DNA of 64,000 bases from Noviherbaspirillum massiliense JC206 (GCF_000312045.1 NZ_HE978634.1:2954428-3018427), one strand, 5' to 3'; shown: positions 43,966-53,396, numbered from the stretch's first letter. The notes: generated from the sequence alone by a model not told the origin. Made by a program: numbers and translations.

Positions 43966-45339
43966 ATGAATTACGAACTGCTTTTCCAGGACCTTGCCTC
44001 CCGCCGCATCCGCATCGCATTGACTGGCGCCAACGGAGGTTTTTCCCGCACCCTGCTGGTTCAGTGTCGCGCAGTGATGAATGTGGAAATCGCCGCGCTG
44101 TGCGACCTCGATGTCGAGAGCACCCAGGCCATGCTGAACGGACTGGGGTTCACTGCGGATGCGGTTCGCGTCTGCAAGACGAGGGAGGAAGCCCGGCGCG
44201 CCAGCCAGGAGGGCAAGATTGTGCTGGTCAGGGATCACTCCCTGCTGGCCGATGCGCCGCATGACATCCTGGTGGAAGCGACCGGCCAGCCGGAGGTGAG
44301 CGTGCAGGTCGCCATCGATGCGATCCAGCGCGGGGTGCATGTGGCGATGGTAACCAAGGAAACCGATTCCGTGGTTGGCCCCTACCTGAACCGGCTCGCT
44401 CTGGAGCATGGCGTGGTCTACACCACCGCAGACGGCGACCAGCCGAGCAACCTGATCGGGCTGGTCACCTGGGCCCGGGTCCTGGGTTTCGAGATCGTCG
44501 CCGCCGGCAAGTCCAGCGAATACGACTATGTCTATCACGCCGCTGCCGGCGACATCGAATATACCGGGCACCGGCACCCTGTCCCCGGGCTGGCCGGGCT
44601 GTGGGATCTGGGCGATGATGTTCCGTCGCGGCTCGCCCGGCGCAGCGCAGCCATCAAGGAACTGCCGCAAAGCGCGACCCCCGATTACTGCGAAATGAAC
44701 GTGGTGGCCAATTCCACCGGCCTTCTGCCAGCCTGCGACGCATTGAGCTACCCGCTGTGCCGCATTCCGGAGTTGGCGGACATCTTCATTCCGAAGGAAG
44801 ACGGCGGAATACTCGAACGCACCGGCGTGGTGGATGTCTTCAATTGCCTGCGCCGCCATGATGAAGCGAGCTTTGGCGGCGGCGTGTTCGTGGTTGTCAG
44901 ATGCACCGATGACGATGTGTGGCGTCTGCTCCAGCAAAAAGGACATGTGGTTAGCCGCAGCCGCAAATACGCCTGCATCTATCTGCCTTACCACCTGATG
45001 GGACTGGAAAGCCTGATGAGCATCTTTTCCGCCGTGCTGCATCAGCGTCCTTCCGGCAGCAATACCCAGAAGGCGCATGCCGTCATGGCGGCCGTGGCAC
45101 AGCGCGATATTAAGGCCGGTGAAATACTGCACATGGGCGGGCACCATCATGACATTCAGGGCATGAAGCCCGTGCTGTTGCCGGCCGCCCGGGCACGCGG
45201 CATGGCTCCCTTCTATCTCGCCGCAAACAAGCGCCTGCGCGCCGATGTTCCGTGCGGCGCAGCGATCTCCATCGACATGCTGGAACTCGAGCAATCCGTG
45301 CTGTACGCCGCCTGGCAAAAAATGACCGGCGATTCATGA
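43966..45339 (+). CDS. COG4091-like NAD(P)-dependent oxidoreductase with SAF domain
   Basis: 457 residues. The N-terminus has a Rossmann nucleotide-binding stretch (RRIRIALTGANGGFSRTLLVQC) and ATGQPEVSVQVAIDAIQRGVHVAMVTKE, as in predicted homoserine dehydrogenases of COG4091. The C-terminal 110 residues form a SAF-like domain (VAQRDIKAGEILHMGG). Such proteins are often called dehydrogenases without a proven substrate. It lies directly upstream of the tctC gene in the same orientation, which points to a sugar-acid substrate. No clear ribosome-binding site is visible. Confidence 0.72.
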   Translation: MNYELLFQDLASRRIRIALTGANGGFSRTLLVQCRAVMNVEIAALCDLDVESTQAMLNGLGFTADAVRVCKTREEARRASQEGKIVLVRDHSLLADAPHDILVEATGQPEVSVQVAIDAIQRGVHVAMVTKETDSVVGPYLNRLALEHGVVYTTADGDQPSNLIGLVTWARVLGFEIVAAGKSSEYDYVYHAAAGDIEYTGHRHPVPGLAGLWDLGDDVPSRLARRSAAIKELPQSATPDYCEMNVVANSTGLLPACDALSYPLCRIPELADIFIPKEDGGILERTGVVDVFNCLRRHDEASFGGGVFVVVRCTDDDVWRLLQQKGHVVSRSRKYACIYLPYHLMGLESLMSIFSAVLHQRPSGSNTQKAHAVMAAVAQRDIKAGEILHMGGHHHDIQGMKPVLLPAARARGMAPFYLAANKRLRADVPCGAAISIDMLELEQSVLYAAWQKMTGDS

Positions 45340-45376
45340 CCGGTTGATGTTCTTCATCAATAACAAGGAGACTGCA

Positions 45377-46387
45377 ATGACAACTAAGGGAAACATGCTC
45401 AAGTGTGCCGCGCTGTTGAGCCTCGCGCTGCCACTGGTGGCCGGCAGTGCTTTCGCTGCGGACTGGAAGCCCACCAAATCCGTGGAATTCGTCGTGCCTT
45501 CCGGCGCGGGAGGCGGGACCGACCAGTTCGCGCGCCTGGTGCAATCCATCATCGTCAAGCACAAGCTGATGGACCAGAACATCGTGGTGCTCAACAAGGG
45601 CGGCGGTTCCGGCGCGGAAGGCTTCTTCGATGCCGCCACGGACAAGGGCAATGCGCACAAGATCGTGTTCGGCACCAACAATGCCTACCTGCTGCCCATG
45701 GTGCTGAAGGTTCCCTACAAGTTTGACCAGCTTACGCCGGTAGCGATGATGGCGCAGGACGAATTCCTGATCTGGGTGCAATCCGATGCGCCTTACAAGA
45801 CGGCGAAGGAATATCTGGATGCGGTCAAGGCCAATCCCTCGAATTTCAAGATGGGTGGCTCGCAATCCAAGGATACCGATCAGACCCTGGTCGAACTGAT
45901 CAACATGACGCACAACATCAAGCTGACCTACATTCCCTTCAAGAGCGGCGGCGAGGCGGCGACCCAGCTGGCCGGCAAGCATGTGACCTCGAATGTCAAC
46001 AACCCGAACGAAAACATTTCGCAATGGCGCGCCGGCCAGGTCAAGCCCTTGTGTGTCTTCAGCCCGGAGCGCATGAAGTATCACGACAAGGTCACCGCCG
46101 AAGCGGGCTGGAGCGATATTCCTACCTGCAAGGAGCAGGGTGTGAACATCGATGAATACCGGATGCCGCGCACGGTCTACATGCCGGCAGGTGTGAAGCC
46201 GGAACAGGTCAGCTACTACGTGAATCTCTTGAAGAAAGTCAGCGAAACGCCGGAATGGAAAAGCTACCTGCAGACCAATGGCCTCAATGACAACTTCGCC
46301 AGCGGTGACGCTTTCAGGAAATACATCACGAAAGATGAGGAAACGGCACACAGAATCTTCAGCGATGCGGGCTGGTTGCTGAAGTAA
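45377..46387 (+). CDS. tctC: Bug-family tripartite tricarboxylate transporter substrate-binding protein
   Basis: 336 residues with a signal peptide ending AGSAFA (about residue 28). The Bug fold is shown by WKPTKSVEFVVPSGAGGGTDQFARLV and the later FKMGGSQSKDTDQTL and KLTYIPFKSGGEAATQLAGKHV. It captures a carboxylate or sugar acid in the periplasm for the TctAB membrane pair, encoded on the other strand from 50 to 52 kb. AGGAG precedes the ATG; a terminator follows the stop. Confidence 0.92.
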   Translation: MTTKGNMLKCAALLSLALPLVAGSAFAADWKPTKSVEFVVPSGAGGGTDQFARLVQSIIVKHKLMDQNIVVLNKGGGSGAEGFFDAATDKGNAHKIVFGTNNAYLLPMVLKVPYKFDQLTPVAMMAQDEFLIWVQSDAPYKTAKEYLDAVKANPSNFKMGGSQSKDTDQTLVELINMTHNIKLTYIPFKSGGEAATQLAGKHVTSNVNNPNENISQWRAGQVKPLCVFSPERMKYHDKVTAEAGWSDIPTCKEQGVNIDEYRMPRTVYMPAGVKPEQVSYYVNLLKKVSETPEWKSYLQTNGLNDNFASGDAFRKYITKDEETAHRIFSDAGWLLK

Positions 46388-46432
46388 ATACCAGCCGCCT
46401 TTGCGGCACGTTCTTCAGTCTGATATCTCTTT

Positions 46433-46456
46433 GCCTCCGTCTTGGGAGGCTTTTTT
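46433..46456 (+). terminator. Terminator after tctC
   Basis: GCCTCC (46433-46438) and GGAGGC (46445-46450) pair over a 6-nt loop and are followed by six T residues (46451-46456). It ends the plus-strand tctC transcript. Confidence 0.88.
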
Positions 46457-46726
46457 ATTGCCGACGCTTCAGGCAGGCCGAAGGGGCAGGCATGAAGCGC
46501 AGGAAGCAGAGGCCGCTCTGTCAACCCCCGATAAGCCGTCTTCACCACGGTGAAGAACTCCGCGGCATAGCTTCCCTGCTCGCGCGCGCCCTGCAAGGCG
46601 GGATGGAGGTCATTGCAACGACTGAAACCCATCCCCTTCCCGCCCCTTGAAGGGGAGGAAGCTAGCCCGCGCTCCGGATCAGAAATTTTTTGCGGGCTTG
46701 CCAAGGGTCTGCCATGCACTATTGAT
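46457..46726. other. 270-bp gap between convergent operons
   Basis: The rest of the 339-bp gap between tctC and araD1 after the terminator. No supported gene is present, although a minus-strand frame through it reads smoothly and could be a remnant. Near 46.62 kb is CCCATCCCCTTCC with an imperfect inverted repeat CCCCTTGAAGGGG, similar in style to the motifs at 31.93 and 57.37 kb. Confidence 0.5.
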
Positions 46727-47725
46727 TCAGAGTGCCTGCACACCACCCGGCGGGACGGCATCCTTGCCCCGGCCGATTCCATTGATCAGCGGCATGCCGA
46801 ATTCGGCAGCGTCGATTTCAAACTCGTCGCCCTCCTGCGTCTTCACGCCGTCGGCGAAGGACAGCGTCGCGGTGCCGAAGAAATGCACATGCACATCGCC
46901 TTCGCGCAGGAACTGGCTGTACTTGAAATGGTGGTATTCCAGGTTGGCGATCGTATGGCACATATTGCTTTCGCCGGACAGAAATTCCTTTTCCCAGATC
47001 ACGCGGCCGTTGCGGCGGATGCGGCTCATGCCGGAAATGTGCGCCGGCAATTCGCCGGTGCGAAGCTCGGGACCGAACGAGCAGAAGCGCAGCTTGGAAT
47101 GCGCGAGATACAAGTAGTTCTTGCGCTCCATCACGTGATCGGAAAACTCGTTGCCGAGCGCGAAGCCAAGACGATAGGGCCGGCCGCCCGGGCCAATCAG
47201 GTACAGGCCGGTCACTTCCGGCTCTTCGCCCCCATCGTCGGCAAACGCCGGCACGGGGAACGGCGTTCCCGGGCGCACCACGATGCTGCCGTTGCCCTTG
47301 TAAAACCACTCCGGCTGGACGCCGGATTCACCCGCTGCCGGCCTGCCGCCTTCGACGCCCCATTTGAACATGCGCATCGAATCGGTCATGTGCGATTCGT
47401 CTTCCTGCGCCTTCTGGTGCATCTTGTCGCGCGTGGCGGCACTGCCCAGGTGGGTGAGGCCGGTGCCGGTGACCAGCACGTGGGCCGGGTCTTCATGGTC
47501 GAGCGGCGCGAGCACGCGCTTCTCGGCGAGAAGTTCGGCGTAATCGAAGCTGTCTGCACAACCGGCGTGTTCGACCTGCTGCGACAGCGTACGCCCGGCG
47601 GCAATCGCCTGCAGCGCCAGCTCGCGCATGGTGGAAGCGCCCTTCACTGCGGCCACCTTGTCATCCGCGCGCACCATCCCGAGACGGCGTTCGCCGCTTG
47701 CAGTTTCAAATTGGATCAGTCGCAT
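46727..47725 (-). CDS. araD1: AraD1/GguC-like FAH-superfamily protein
   Basis: 332 residues of the fumarylacetoacetate hydrolase superfamily in the AraD1/GguC group: N-terminal MRLIQFETASGERRLGMV, TGLTHLGSAATRDKMH, then PEWFYKGNGSIVVRPG and FALGNEFSDHVME. Members act on 2-keto-3-deoxy sugar acids or diketo acids in sugar-acid breakdown. It is the last gene of a five-gene minus-strand operon, eight bases after the dehydratase stop, so it likely uses the dehydratase product. Exact reaction inferred only. Confidence 0.82.
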   Translation of the reverse strand: MRLIQFETASGERRLGMVRADDKVAAVKGASTMRELALQAIAAGRTLSQQVEHAGCADSFDYAELLAEKRVLAPLDHEDPAHVLVTGTGLTHLGSAATRDKMHQKAQEDESHMTDSMRMFKWGVEGGRPAAGESGVQPEWFYKGNGSIVVRPGTPFPVPAFADDGGEEPEVTGLYLIGPGGRPYRLGFALGNEFSDHVMERKNYLYLAHSKLRFCSFGPELRTGELPAHISGMSRIRRNGRVIWEKEFLSGESNMCHTIANLEYHHFKYSQFLREGDVHVHFFGTATLSFADGVKTQEGDEFEIDAAEFGMPLINGIGRGKDAVPPGGVQAL

Positions 47726-47733
47726 GGCCAGTT

Positions 47734-48909
47734 CTATTCGATCACGTTGAAGTCATGCAGGTGTTCGTCGGAAATTTCGAGTCCGAGGCCCGGCAGATTG
47801 TCGTCCAGCTGCAGGAAGCCCTTCACCGGCTGAGGCTCGCCCTTGAACACGTAGTAGAACAGTTCATTGCCGACTTCGACGTCGAACACCGGGAAGAACT
47901 CAGCCATCGGGCTGGCGGTCGATGCCATCGTCAGGTGGTAGTTGTGCATCTGCCCCGCATGCGGAATCACCGGCACGCTCCAGGCTTCCGCCATGGCATT
48001 GATCTTTTGCGCGGCGGTGATGCCGCCGACGCGGTTGGTGTCATACTGGATCACGTCGACCGCACGCTTTTCCAGCAAGTCCTTGAAGCCGTAGCTTGTG
48101 AATTCATGCTCACCGCCGGAAATCGGGAACGGGCTGATCTTCTTCAGTTCCGCATAGCCTTCGATGTCGTCGGCGATCACCGGCTCTTCCAGCCAGCGTG
48201 GATTGAATTCCGCCAGGCGCGGGATCATGCGGCGCGCGTATTCCAGGGTCCAACCCATGTAGCATTCGAGCATGATGTCCACGCCGTCGCCCACCAGCTC
48301 ACGCAGGGCGCGCACCTGGGCGATGTTCTTTTGCATGCCGGCCGGGCCATCCTTCGGCCCGTAGCCGAAGCGCATCTTCATGCTGGTGAAGCCTTGCTCG
48401 AGATAGGTTCTTGCTTCCGCCAGGAAGACGTCGAGATCATCATTTGCATACAGCTTGGAGGCGTAGCACGGAATCCTTTCCTTGGTGCGGCCGCCCAGCA
48501 GCTTGAACACCGGGCGCTTGACCGCCTTGCCCATCAAATCCCAGAGCGCGATGTCGACTGCGGAGATTGCCGCCATGGTGATGCCCTTGCGCCCCCAGGC
48601 CATGGTACGGCGGTACATTTTCTGCCACAGGTATTCGTTGTCGAACGGGTCTTCGCCCGTCACGAGCGGAGCCAGGTACTGGTCGACGATCTGCTTGGCG
48701 ATGCGCGGTGCGAGCGCGCAGTTGCCGATGCCGACCAGGCCGTTGTCGGTTTCGATTTCCACAACCAGCCAGCCGTGAAAGCGGAACGAGCCCATGGCAT
48801 CGCCGCGTTCGAACAGGATATCGCTGGCGTTGGTGCAGAAGTGCGCCTGCGGCGGAACGACCTTGCCCTTCCATTCAAAGACGCGGGCGCGGACCTTGGT
48901 GATTTTCAT
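47734..48909 (-). CDS. Enolase-superfamily sugar-acid dehydratase, rhamnonate dehydratase-like
   Basis: 391 residues from ATG 48909 (the frame is open to 49083). The MR/enolase fold is clear: [20 protein letters not shown], the KMR motif with Lys178, metal ligands at Glu241 (WLEEP) and Glu267 (GGEHE), and His317 (IPHAGQ). The RhmD-like stretch [14 protein letters not shown] supports a rhamnonate dehydratase-type enzyme. The first metal ligand, normally Asp, appears as Glu215 (MLECYMGW). The substrate may be L-rhamnonate or another sugar acid. Confidence 0.83.
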   Translation of the reverse strand: MKITKVRARVFEWKGKVVPPQAHFCTNASDILFERGDAMGSFRFHGWLVVEIETDNGLVGIGNCALAPRIAKQIVDQYLAPLVTGEDPFDNEYLWQKMYRRTMAWGRKGITMAAISAVDIALWDLMGKAVKRPVFKLLGGRTKERIPCYASKLYANDDLDVFLAEARTYLEQGFTSMKMRFGYGPKDGPAGMQKNIAQVRALRELVGDGVDIMLECYMGWTLEYARRMIPRLAEFNPRWLEEPVIADDIEGYAELKKISPFPISGGEHEFTSYGFKDLLEKRAVDVIQYDTNRVGGITAAQKINAMAEAWSVPVIPHAGQMHNYHLTMASTASPMAEFFPVFDVEVGNELFYYVFKGEPQPVKGFLQLDDNLPGLGLEISDEHLHDFNVIE

Positions 48910-48940
48910 GTCATGCTCCTGAAGAATTGATAATCCGTAG

Positions 48941-49963
48941 TCATGCGGCGGCGCGGCGCGAGACCCCCATGCGGCAGGCAATGCTGAATGCCTGCAAGGT
49001 GGCGCTGAGGTTGGCCACGCCCTTGGTGGCAATGTCGAAGGCGGTGCCATGCGCCGGTGTTGCGATCGGAATCGGCAAGCCACCCTGCACGGTGACGCCG
49101 CGCGAGAAGCCCATCAGCTTGAGCGCGATCTGCCCCTGGTCGTGGTACATGGTGACGATGGCGTCGTAATCGCGCCGCTCGCCCTGCACCTTCAGGAAGA
49201 TGGTGTCGGCCGGGAACGGACCGTTGGCATCCATGCCCAGCGCGCGGGCGCGCTCCACCGCCGGCCCGATGATGTCGATTTCCTCGCGGCCGAAGGAGCC
49301 GTTGTCGCCGTTGTGGGGATTCAGGCCGCAGACTGCGATGCGCGGCCTGGCGACGCCGCTGCGCTTCAGTTCTGTATCGATCAGGCGGATCGCTTCGATC
49401 ACGCCATCGCGGGTGATCGAGCTCGCCACTTCCTTCAAGGCGATATGCGAGGTCACGCGCGAGGTCCACAGGTTGTCGAGCACGTTGAATTCGCAGAAGG
49501 CGCCGGTGTGGCCGAGCTTTTCCGCGAACCAGTGCAATTCATCGTTGTGGCCCATGCCGGCCTGGTGCAGCGAATTCTTGTTGAGCGGACCGAACAGGAT
49601 CGCGTCGGTAGTACCTTCCTGAGTCAGTTCCAGCGCCACCGACAGCGTGTCCAGGCTGTAGCGGCCGCCTTTCACGGTGGCGACGCTGCGCTCGAACGCG
49701 CCGGAAGTATTGCCCCGATAGTCATAGAACAGCGGCTTGCCAGCGGAGAATTCCGGATTGGCCAGCGAGGTGATCTGCGTGTAATCGACCTTGCGGCCGG
49801 CGACGCGCATGCCTTCCTCGAACTCACCCTTGTCGGCGATCAGCAGGATATCGGCCGCCTGCATGGTGGAGGGTTCGGCCAGCAGCTTGGCGATCAGTTC
49901 GGGGCCGATGCCGGCCGGGTCGCCGAGCACGACGGCGAGACGGGGTTTGGTTGATGAACGCAT
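48941..49963 (-). CDS. pdxA2: PdxA2-type 4-phospho-threonate dehydrogenase
   Basis: 340 residues of the PdxA family. The pattern [16 protein letters not shown] starts the protein; metal ligands correspond to His173 (TSHIALKEV), the His in [11 protein letters not shown] and the His in [11 protein letters not shown]. PdxA2 proteins in sugar-acid operons oxidise and decarboxylate 4-phospho-D-threonate (or a related tetronate phosphate) to dihydroxyacetone phosphate, rather than serving vitamin B6 synthesis. The operon context supports PdxA2, but true PdxA activity cannot be excluded. Confidence 0.85.
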   Translation of the reverse strand: MRSSTKPRLAVVLGDPAGIGPELIAKLLAEPSTMQAADILLIADKGEFEEGMRVAGRKVDYTQITSLANPEFSAGKPLFYDYRGNTSGAFERSVATVKGGRYSLDTLSVALELTQEGTTDAILFGPLNKNSLHQAGMGHNDELHWFAEKLGHTGAFCEFNVLDNLWTSRVTSHIALKEVASSITRDGVIEAIRLIDTELKRSGVARPRIAVCGLNPHNGDNGSFGREEIDIIGPAVERARALGMDANGPFPADTIFLKVQGERRDYDAIVTMYHDQGQIALKLMGFSRGVTVQGGLPIPIATPAHGTAFDIATKGVANLSATLQAFSIACRMGVSRRAAA

Positions 49964-50000
49964 GTGGATCCCTTTGGGTGGTTGAGCGGGCTGGCTGAAT

Positions 50001-51512
50001 TCAGGTGAGCTGGCTTTGCGTGCGCTGGCGCAGCAGGCCGAAAACACGCGTCAGGAAAGGCCAGAAGGCGAGCAGCAGGGCGAGCGTGGTGAGCGTGCCG
50101 ACCAGCGGGTTGGACCAGAACACCGAGAGCTTGCCGTCCGAGAACAGCATCGACTGGCGGAACGCCGCTTCGGCCTTGTCGCCGAGCACGGCGGCCAGTA
50201 CCAGCGGCGCGATCGGGTAGCCGAGCTTCTTGAACAGGTAACCGAGTGCACCGAAGAACAGCATCAGGCCGACATCGAACATCGACTGATGCACCGAATA
50301 GGCACCGATGGTGCACACCATCACGATCACCGGCGCGATCACCGAGAACGGAATGCGCAGGATGGCGGCGAAGAAGGGCACGGTGGACAGCACGACGAGC
50401 AGGCTGACGACGTTGCCGACATACATGCTGGCGATCAGGCTCCAGACAAAATCCTTCTGCTCAATGAACAGCATCGGTCCCGGCTGCAGCCCCCAGATCA
50501 TCAGGCCGCCGAGCATCACCGCGGCGGTCGCCGATCCGGGAATGCCGAGCGTGAGCATCGGCAGGAGCGCACTGGTGCCGGCGGCATGGTCGGCCGTTTC
50601 CGGCGCGATCACGCCTTCCATCTCGCCTTTGCCGAAGCGCTCCTTGTTCTTCGACAGCTTCTTGGCAATGCTGTAGCTCATGAAGGAGGCGGCAGTCGGG
50701 CCGCCGGGCGTAATGCCCATCCAGCAGCCGATGGCTGCGCCGCGCAGCAGCGTCAGCCAGTATCTCGGCAGGCTTGCCCAGGTCCTGAACACGACTTTCG
50801 GGTTGATGCGCGCATGCTCGCCGCGGAATACCAGACCTTCCTCTACCGTCACGAGGATTTCGCCGATGCCGAACAAGCCAATCACCGCGATCTCGAAACT
50901 GATGCCTTTCAACAGGTCCGGCAAGTCGAAGGTCAGCCGCAGATTGCCGGAGATCGTGTCCATGCCGACCGCGGCCATTGCGAAGCCGATCATCATCGCG
51001 ACCACTGTTTTCAGCGGCGGCGTCTTGCCCATGCCGATGAAGCTGCAGAAGGCCAGCAGGTAGACCGCGAAGAATTCGGGCGAGCTGAACTGCAGCGCGA
51101 AGTTGGCGATATACCCGGACAGGAAAGTGATCAGCAGCACGCCCGTCAGCGCGCCGACCAGCGCCGAGGTGAATGCGGCAGTCAGTGCTTCGGCGGCGTG
51201 CCCCTTCTTGGCGAGCGGATAGCCGTCGAAGGTGGTTGCGACCGACGAGGGCTCGCCCGGGATATTGAAGAGGATGGATGTGATCGAGCCGCCGAACAGC
51301 GCGCCCCAGTACATGCAGGACAGAAGGATGATCGCCGATGTCGGGTTCATCGAAAAGGTCAGCGGCAGCAGCAAGGTCACGCCGTTAGGCGCACCCAGCC
51401 CCGGCAGTACGCCGACGAGAATCCCGAGCAGCACCCCGGCGACCATCAGCAGCAGATGGTTGGGGGTGGCGACGATCGACATGCCGTGCAGCAGAAAGTC
51501 AAATTCTTGCAT
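50001..51512 (-). CDS. tctA: Tripartite tricarboxylate transporter large membrane subunit
   Basis: 503 residues with about ten to twelve membrane segments and the TctA motifs PGLGAPNGVTLLLPLTFSMNP near the N-terminus, GSITSILFNIPGEPSSVATTFDGYPLAKKG and GITPGGPTAASFMSY. It is the channel-forming subunit of the Na+- or H+-coupled TTT carrier. It follows tctB by 24 bases on the same strand and precedes pdxA2 by 37. Its binding protein is tctC at 45.4 kb. Confidence 0.94.
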   Translation of the reverse strand: MQEFDFLLHGMSIVATPNHLLLMVAGVLLGILVGVLPGLGAPNGVTLLLPLTFSMNPTSAIILLSCMYWGALFGGSITSILFNIPGEPSSVATTFDGYPLAKKGHAAEALTAAFTSALVGALTGVLLITFLSGYIANFALQFSSPEFFAVYLLAFCSFIGMGKTPPLKTVVAMMIGFAMAAVGMDTISGNLRLTFDLPDLLKGISFEIAVIGLFGIGEILVTVEEGLVFRGEHARINPKVVFRTWASLPRYWLTLLRGAAIGCWMGITPGGPTAASFMSYSIAKKLSKNKERFGKGEMEGVIAPETADHAAGTSALLPMLTLGIPGSATAAVMLGGLMIWGLQPGPMLFIEQKDFVWSLIASMYVGNVVSLLVVLSTVPFFAAILRIPFSVIAPVIVMVCTIGAYSVHQSMFDVGLMLFFGALGYLFKKLGYPIAPLVLAAVLGDKAEAAFRQSMLFSDGKLSVFWSNPLVGTLTTLALLLAFWPFLTRVFGLLRQRTQSQLT

Positions 51513-51536
51513 GGTGATCTCTTTGTGGAAGGTGGG

Positions 51537-52082
51537 TTAGCCGAGCCACTCGACAAGCATTCCGGTGTGCAGCGGCAGTTCGAACCAGCGCTCGAAGATC
51601 AGATAGCTGGCGAATACCGTGCCGGCCGATACCAGTGCTATCTTGAGCAGCCCGTACCGCCGACCTTCGCCACCTTCGCCGCGGTCGTGCCCCATGAACC
51701 AGGCGATGAACAATGCCGACGCGAGATACATGCCGAGAATGCGGATCGCCACGCCGTACACGCAGATCGGAATGAAGACGGCCATCACATGACGGAACGG
51801 GCCGCGTGCAATGAAGCCGGCGGCCAGCGTCCGCCATTGCTTCAATGCGATGATGATCGTGCCGCAACTGGCGGCGAGCATGATCAGGCCGATATAGAAG
51901 GGAAAGTAACCGGATTCCGGCCCCGTCTCGTTCCAGCCGATCCCCTGCTCGTAACTGCCGGCCATGACGAGTGCGCCGATGAAGGCTGTAAACAGCGCGA
52001 CCGCGATTTCGACGATCCGGTGTGCCACGACCGGTGCAGCGTCCGCGCCGCTTTCGGCAGGGCCGTGATTGAAGTCGGACAT
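51537..52082 (-). CDS. tctB: Tripartite tricarboxylate transporter small membrane subunit
   Basis: 181 residues with four membrane segments, the usual size of TctB. Typical features are GWNETGPESGYFPFYIGLIML near residue 50 and the C-terminal FASYLIFERWFELPLHTGMLVEWLG. AAGGAG six bases before the ATG. First gene of the operon tctB-tctA-pdxA2-dehydratase-araD1. Its promoter region holds the short inverted-repeat element and faces the divergent LysR gene. Confidence 0.92.
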   Translation of the reverse strand: MSDFNHGPAESGADAAPVVAHRIVEIAVALFTAFIGALVMAGSYEQGIGWNETGPESGYFPFYIGLIMLAASCGTIIIALKQWRTLAAGFIARGPFRHVMAVFIPICVYGVAIRILGMYLASALFIAWFMGHDRGEGGEGRRYGLLKIALVSAGTVFASYLIFERWFELPLHTGMLVEWLG

Positions 52083-52098
52083 GTTGTCTCCTTATTTG

Positions 52099-52221
52099 GA
52101 GCGTCTAACAAAATGAGCAAACCGTCAGGTTTGCGGTCGCTGGCAAGGCGAGCCGACGCAAACGATGTGCTTGGTACGGCAAGGAGACGCAACGCCGCCA
52201 GCGGCATTTTGTTAGACGCTC
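52099..52221 (-). repeat. Short element with terminal inverted repeats, copy 1
   Basis: A 123-bp unit with perfect 17-bp terminal inverted repeats, GAGCGTCTAACAAAATG at 52099-52115 and its complement at 52205-52221. It contains an internal hairpin GCAAACC-gtca-GGTTTGC. Copy 2 at 54.5 kb shares several internal blocks in inverted orientation. It has no open frame, so it is a MITE-like or REP-like non-autonomous element. It lies between the divergent tctB and LysR genes. Confidence 0.8.
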
Positions 52222-52328
52222 TTATTGTGGACACCAGTGTGCATCCGCCATCAATAACTGTCTAATCGAGATTTTGAAATCAGTGATATCTTTCAGTTAT
52301 ACCTATAAAAATTCTCGGGAGGAGCGCA

Positions 52329-53291
52329 ATGATTCCGTCCGCCAAGGCTATCCAGAACCGGCTGCGCATGCGCCAGCTTGCATTGATCGCGGCACTCAGC
52401 GAGATGCGGTCCCTGCGCAAGGTAGCGGAGCACATGCATCTTTCCCAGCCGGCGGCGACCAAGATGCTGCACGAGATCGAGGAAACCCTGGGCGTAACCC
52501 TGTTCGAGCGCCTGCCACGCGGCATGCAGCCGACGACCTATGGCGAATCGGTGATCCGCTATGCCCAGATGCTGCTGTCCGACCTCGACAATCTGCGCAA
52601 GGATCTGGTCGCGCAGGAGGAAGGCGGGGTCGGGGAAATCCGTGTCGGCAGCATCATGGCACCCGCGCCCGGCCTGCTGATGCGTGCGATCGTTGATCTG
52701 AAGGAGCGTTTTCCCCACCTGAAGATCAGCATCCACATGGATACCAGCGATGTGCTGGCCCAAATGCTGGAGCAGGGCAGGCTCGACATCGTGCTGGGGC
52801 GCATCCCTTCGCCGGAGCACAGCGGGCTGAACTTCGAAGTGCTGGATAATGAATCGCTGTCGGTCATTGCCGGCAACCAGCATCCGCTGAGTCGCACGCG
52901 GCGCGTGGCGCTGGCCGATCTCGCCTCGATGACCTGGATCCTGCAACCGCCGACCTCGCCGATGCGGCAGCTGATGGAGCGCGCCTTCCAGGATGCGGGC
53001 ATGAGCACGCCGGCGCAGCTGGTCGAAACCGCATCGATCCTCGCAACCACCACGCTGCTGCAGGAAACGGACATGGTGGCGGTGGTGCCGACTTCGATCG
53101 CGCGCCATTATGCGGTGGCGGGGATGATCTGCATCCTGCCGGTACGCCTGAAGTTCCAGCTGGAGCCTTACGGCATCATCACCCGCAAGGAACGCTTTCC
53201 CGCGCCCGCAGTGAAGCTGTTCCAGGAGACGCTGCGCCGCCTGTCTCTCCCGGATCGCATGCGGCCGCTGAAGAATGCGCGCACGGGCTGA
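52329..53291 (+). CDS. LysR-family regulator of the sugar-acid operon
   Basis: 320 residues. Helix-turn-helix at about residues 20-75 (RSLRKVAEHMHLSQPAATKMLHEIEETLGVTLFERL), then a substrate-binding domain (VGSIMAPAPGLLMRAI). The GbpR/CbbR-like subgroup often controls TTT transporters and sugar-acid operons. GGAGGAGC ends five bases before the ATG. It diverges from tctB, so regulation of that operon is the natural inference; the effector is unknown. Confidence 0.9.
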   Translation: MIPSAKAIQNRLRMRQLALIAALSEMRSLRKVAEHMHLSQPAATKMLHEIEETLGVTLFERLPRGMQPTTYGESVIRYAQMLLSDLDNLRKDLVAQEEGGVGEIRVGSIMAPAPGLLMRAIVDLKERFPHLKISIHMDTSDVLAQMLEQGRLDIVLGRIPSPEHSGLNFEVLDNESLSVIAGNQHPLSRTRRVALADLASMTWILQPPTSPMRQLMERAFQDAGMSTPAQLVETASILATTTLLQETDMVAVVPTSIARHYAVAGMICILPVRLKFQLEPYGIITRKERFPAPAVKLFQETLRRLSLPDRMRPLKNARTG

Positions 53292-53396
53292 GGTGGCGCG
53301 CGCGGGAACGTCCGCTTGCCGGACGTCGCCCTTCCCCGGCGCAGCGTTTGCGGGAATGACGGCGGGCTGAGCCTGCCGTCATGGAGCCGCCAGGGG

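Noticed and set aside
43283..44020. Minus-strand frame of 245 codons upstream of the COG4091-like gene
   Set aside because: It overlaps the start of a supported gene and much of its sequence is low in any recognisable pattern; the shorter 69-residue frame within the same area looks more like a real protein.
46264..46782. Minus-strand 172-codon frame through the gap between tctC and araD1
   Set aside because: It overlaps the ends of both convergent genes and runs through the tctC terminator.
52091..52227. Target-site duplication around element copy 1
   Set aside because: TTATTTG before and TTATTG after the element look similar, but they are neither identical nor both directly adjacent in register, so a duplication cannot be claimed.
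50016..52265. Plus-strand open frame of 749 codons opposite tctA and tctB
   Set aside because: It is antisense to two well-supported membrane protein genes. Its Gln/His/Arg-rich composition with no domain pattern is typical of a mirror frame in high-GC coding DNA.
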